Below the pieces are notes generated by a model. That model saw only the letters and a program-made list of their open reading frames with translations. It searched no databases and was not told the origin of the DNA. This document shows positions 53,584-53,584 of a stretch of 53,584 bases of DNA, in pieces (the stretch's first letter is position 1; each line of letters begins with the position of its first letter). The position numbers were made by a program, and so were the translations under genes. Source of the DNA: CAZDBA01 sp964503615 (GTDB lineage Bacteria > Planctomycetota > Planctomycetia > Pirellulales > Pirellulaceae); the NCBI GenBank assembly GCA_964503615.1, contig CAZDBA010000008.1, positions 1-53,584 of the forward strand, written 5' to 3'.

Positions 53584-53584
53584 T

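Noticed and set aside
1..53584. CRISPR arrays, tRNA/rRNA genes and IS elements
   Set aside because: No direct-repeat/spacer periodicity, no cloverleaf pattern I could see and no transposase or integrase frame. The only tandem arrays are the 15-bp coding repeats.

Overview
The window looks like a chromosomal segment of a planctomycete, most likely of the Pirellulales type. GC content is close to half by eye. The clade signals are a secreted protein with a C-terminal dockerin pair, a planctomycete-style repeat-rich surface protein, several long pseudopilins, an inactive-looking sulfatase-fold protein, PQQ-propeller and prenyltransferase-like-repeat proteins, an LptD-like outer-membrane protein and a tiny very basic protein. 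The organism call is an inference from these families, not from a marker gene.

Layout. 1-7.5 kb: housekeeping genes, namely a flotillin-like protein cut by the window edge, mnmA, an FMN reductase-family protein, folE, an SLC12-type cotransporter and zwf. 7.9-20.0 kb: a nine-gene plus-strand cluster made of a radical-SAM/4Fe-4S protein, an unknown helical protein, a coiled-coil protein, a soluble FtsH-like AAA+ metalloprotease, two small proteins, a 1160-residue protein, a MoxR AAA+ ATPase and a protein with a degenerate vWA-like C-terminus. This is the most interesting region. It resembles the FtsH/MoxR/vWA 'ternary' systems proposed from comparative genomics as conflict or stress systems, but its biochemistry is open.

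20.1-34 kb: a repeat-rich secreted protein, pyrE, a sulfatase-fold protein, a PQQ-propeller protein, a frameshifted TPR remnant with a 15-bp tandem repeat, a 29-residue basic protein with an mS38-like look, dgkA, an LptD-like protein, an unknown, a scramblase-like protein, cutA and UDP-glucose dehydrogenase. 34.4-43 kb: gyrA, a dockerin/DUF4114-type secreted protein, a decayed leucine-rich-repeat gene, a zinc-ribbon/transmembrane/prenyltransferase-like protein and folP overlapping it by ATGA. 43-53.6 kb: a minus-strand pseudopilin operon (GspF, two GspG-like, GspH-like, PilV/GspI-like and a giant GspK-like protein).

Two runs of 100 N (17273-17372 and 32531-32630) are each flanked by an exact 55-bp direct repeat. 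They look like assembler scaffold joins of overlapping contigs, so the flanking duplications are probably not biological. Intergenic regions carry several short perfect hairpins with 7-bp stems and 3-nt loops and one longer palindrome, which look like dispersed REP-type elements. I saw no tRNA, rRNA, CRISPR array, transposase or integrase.
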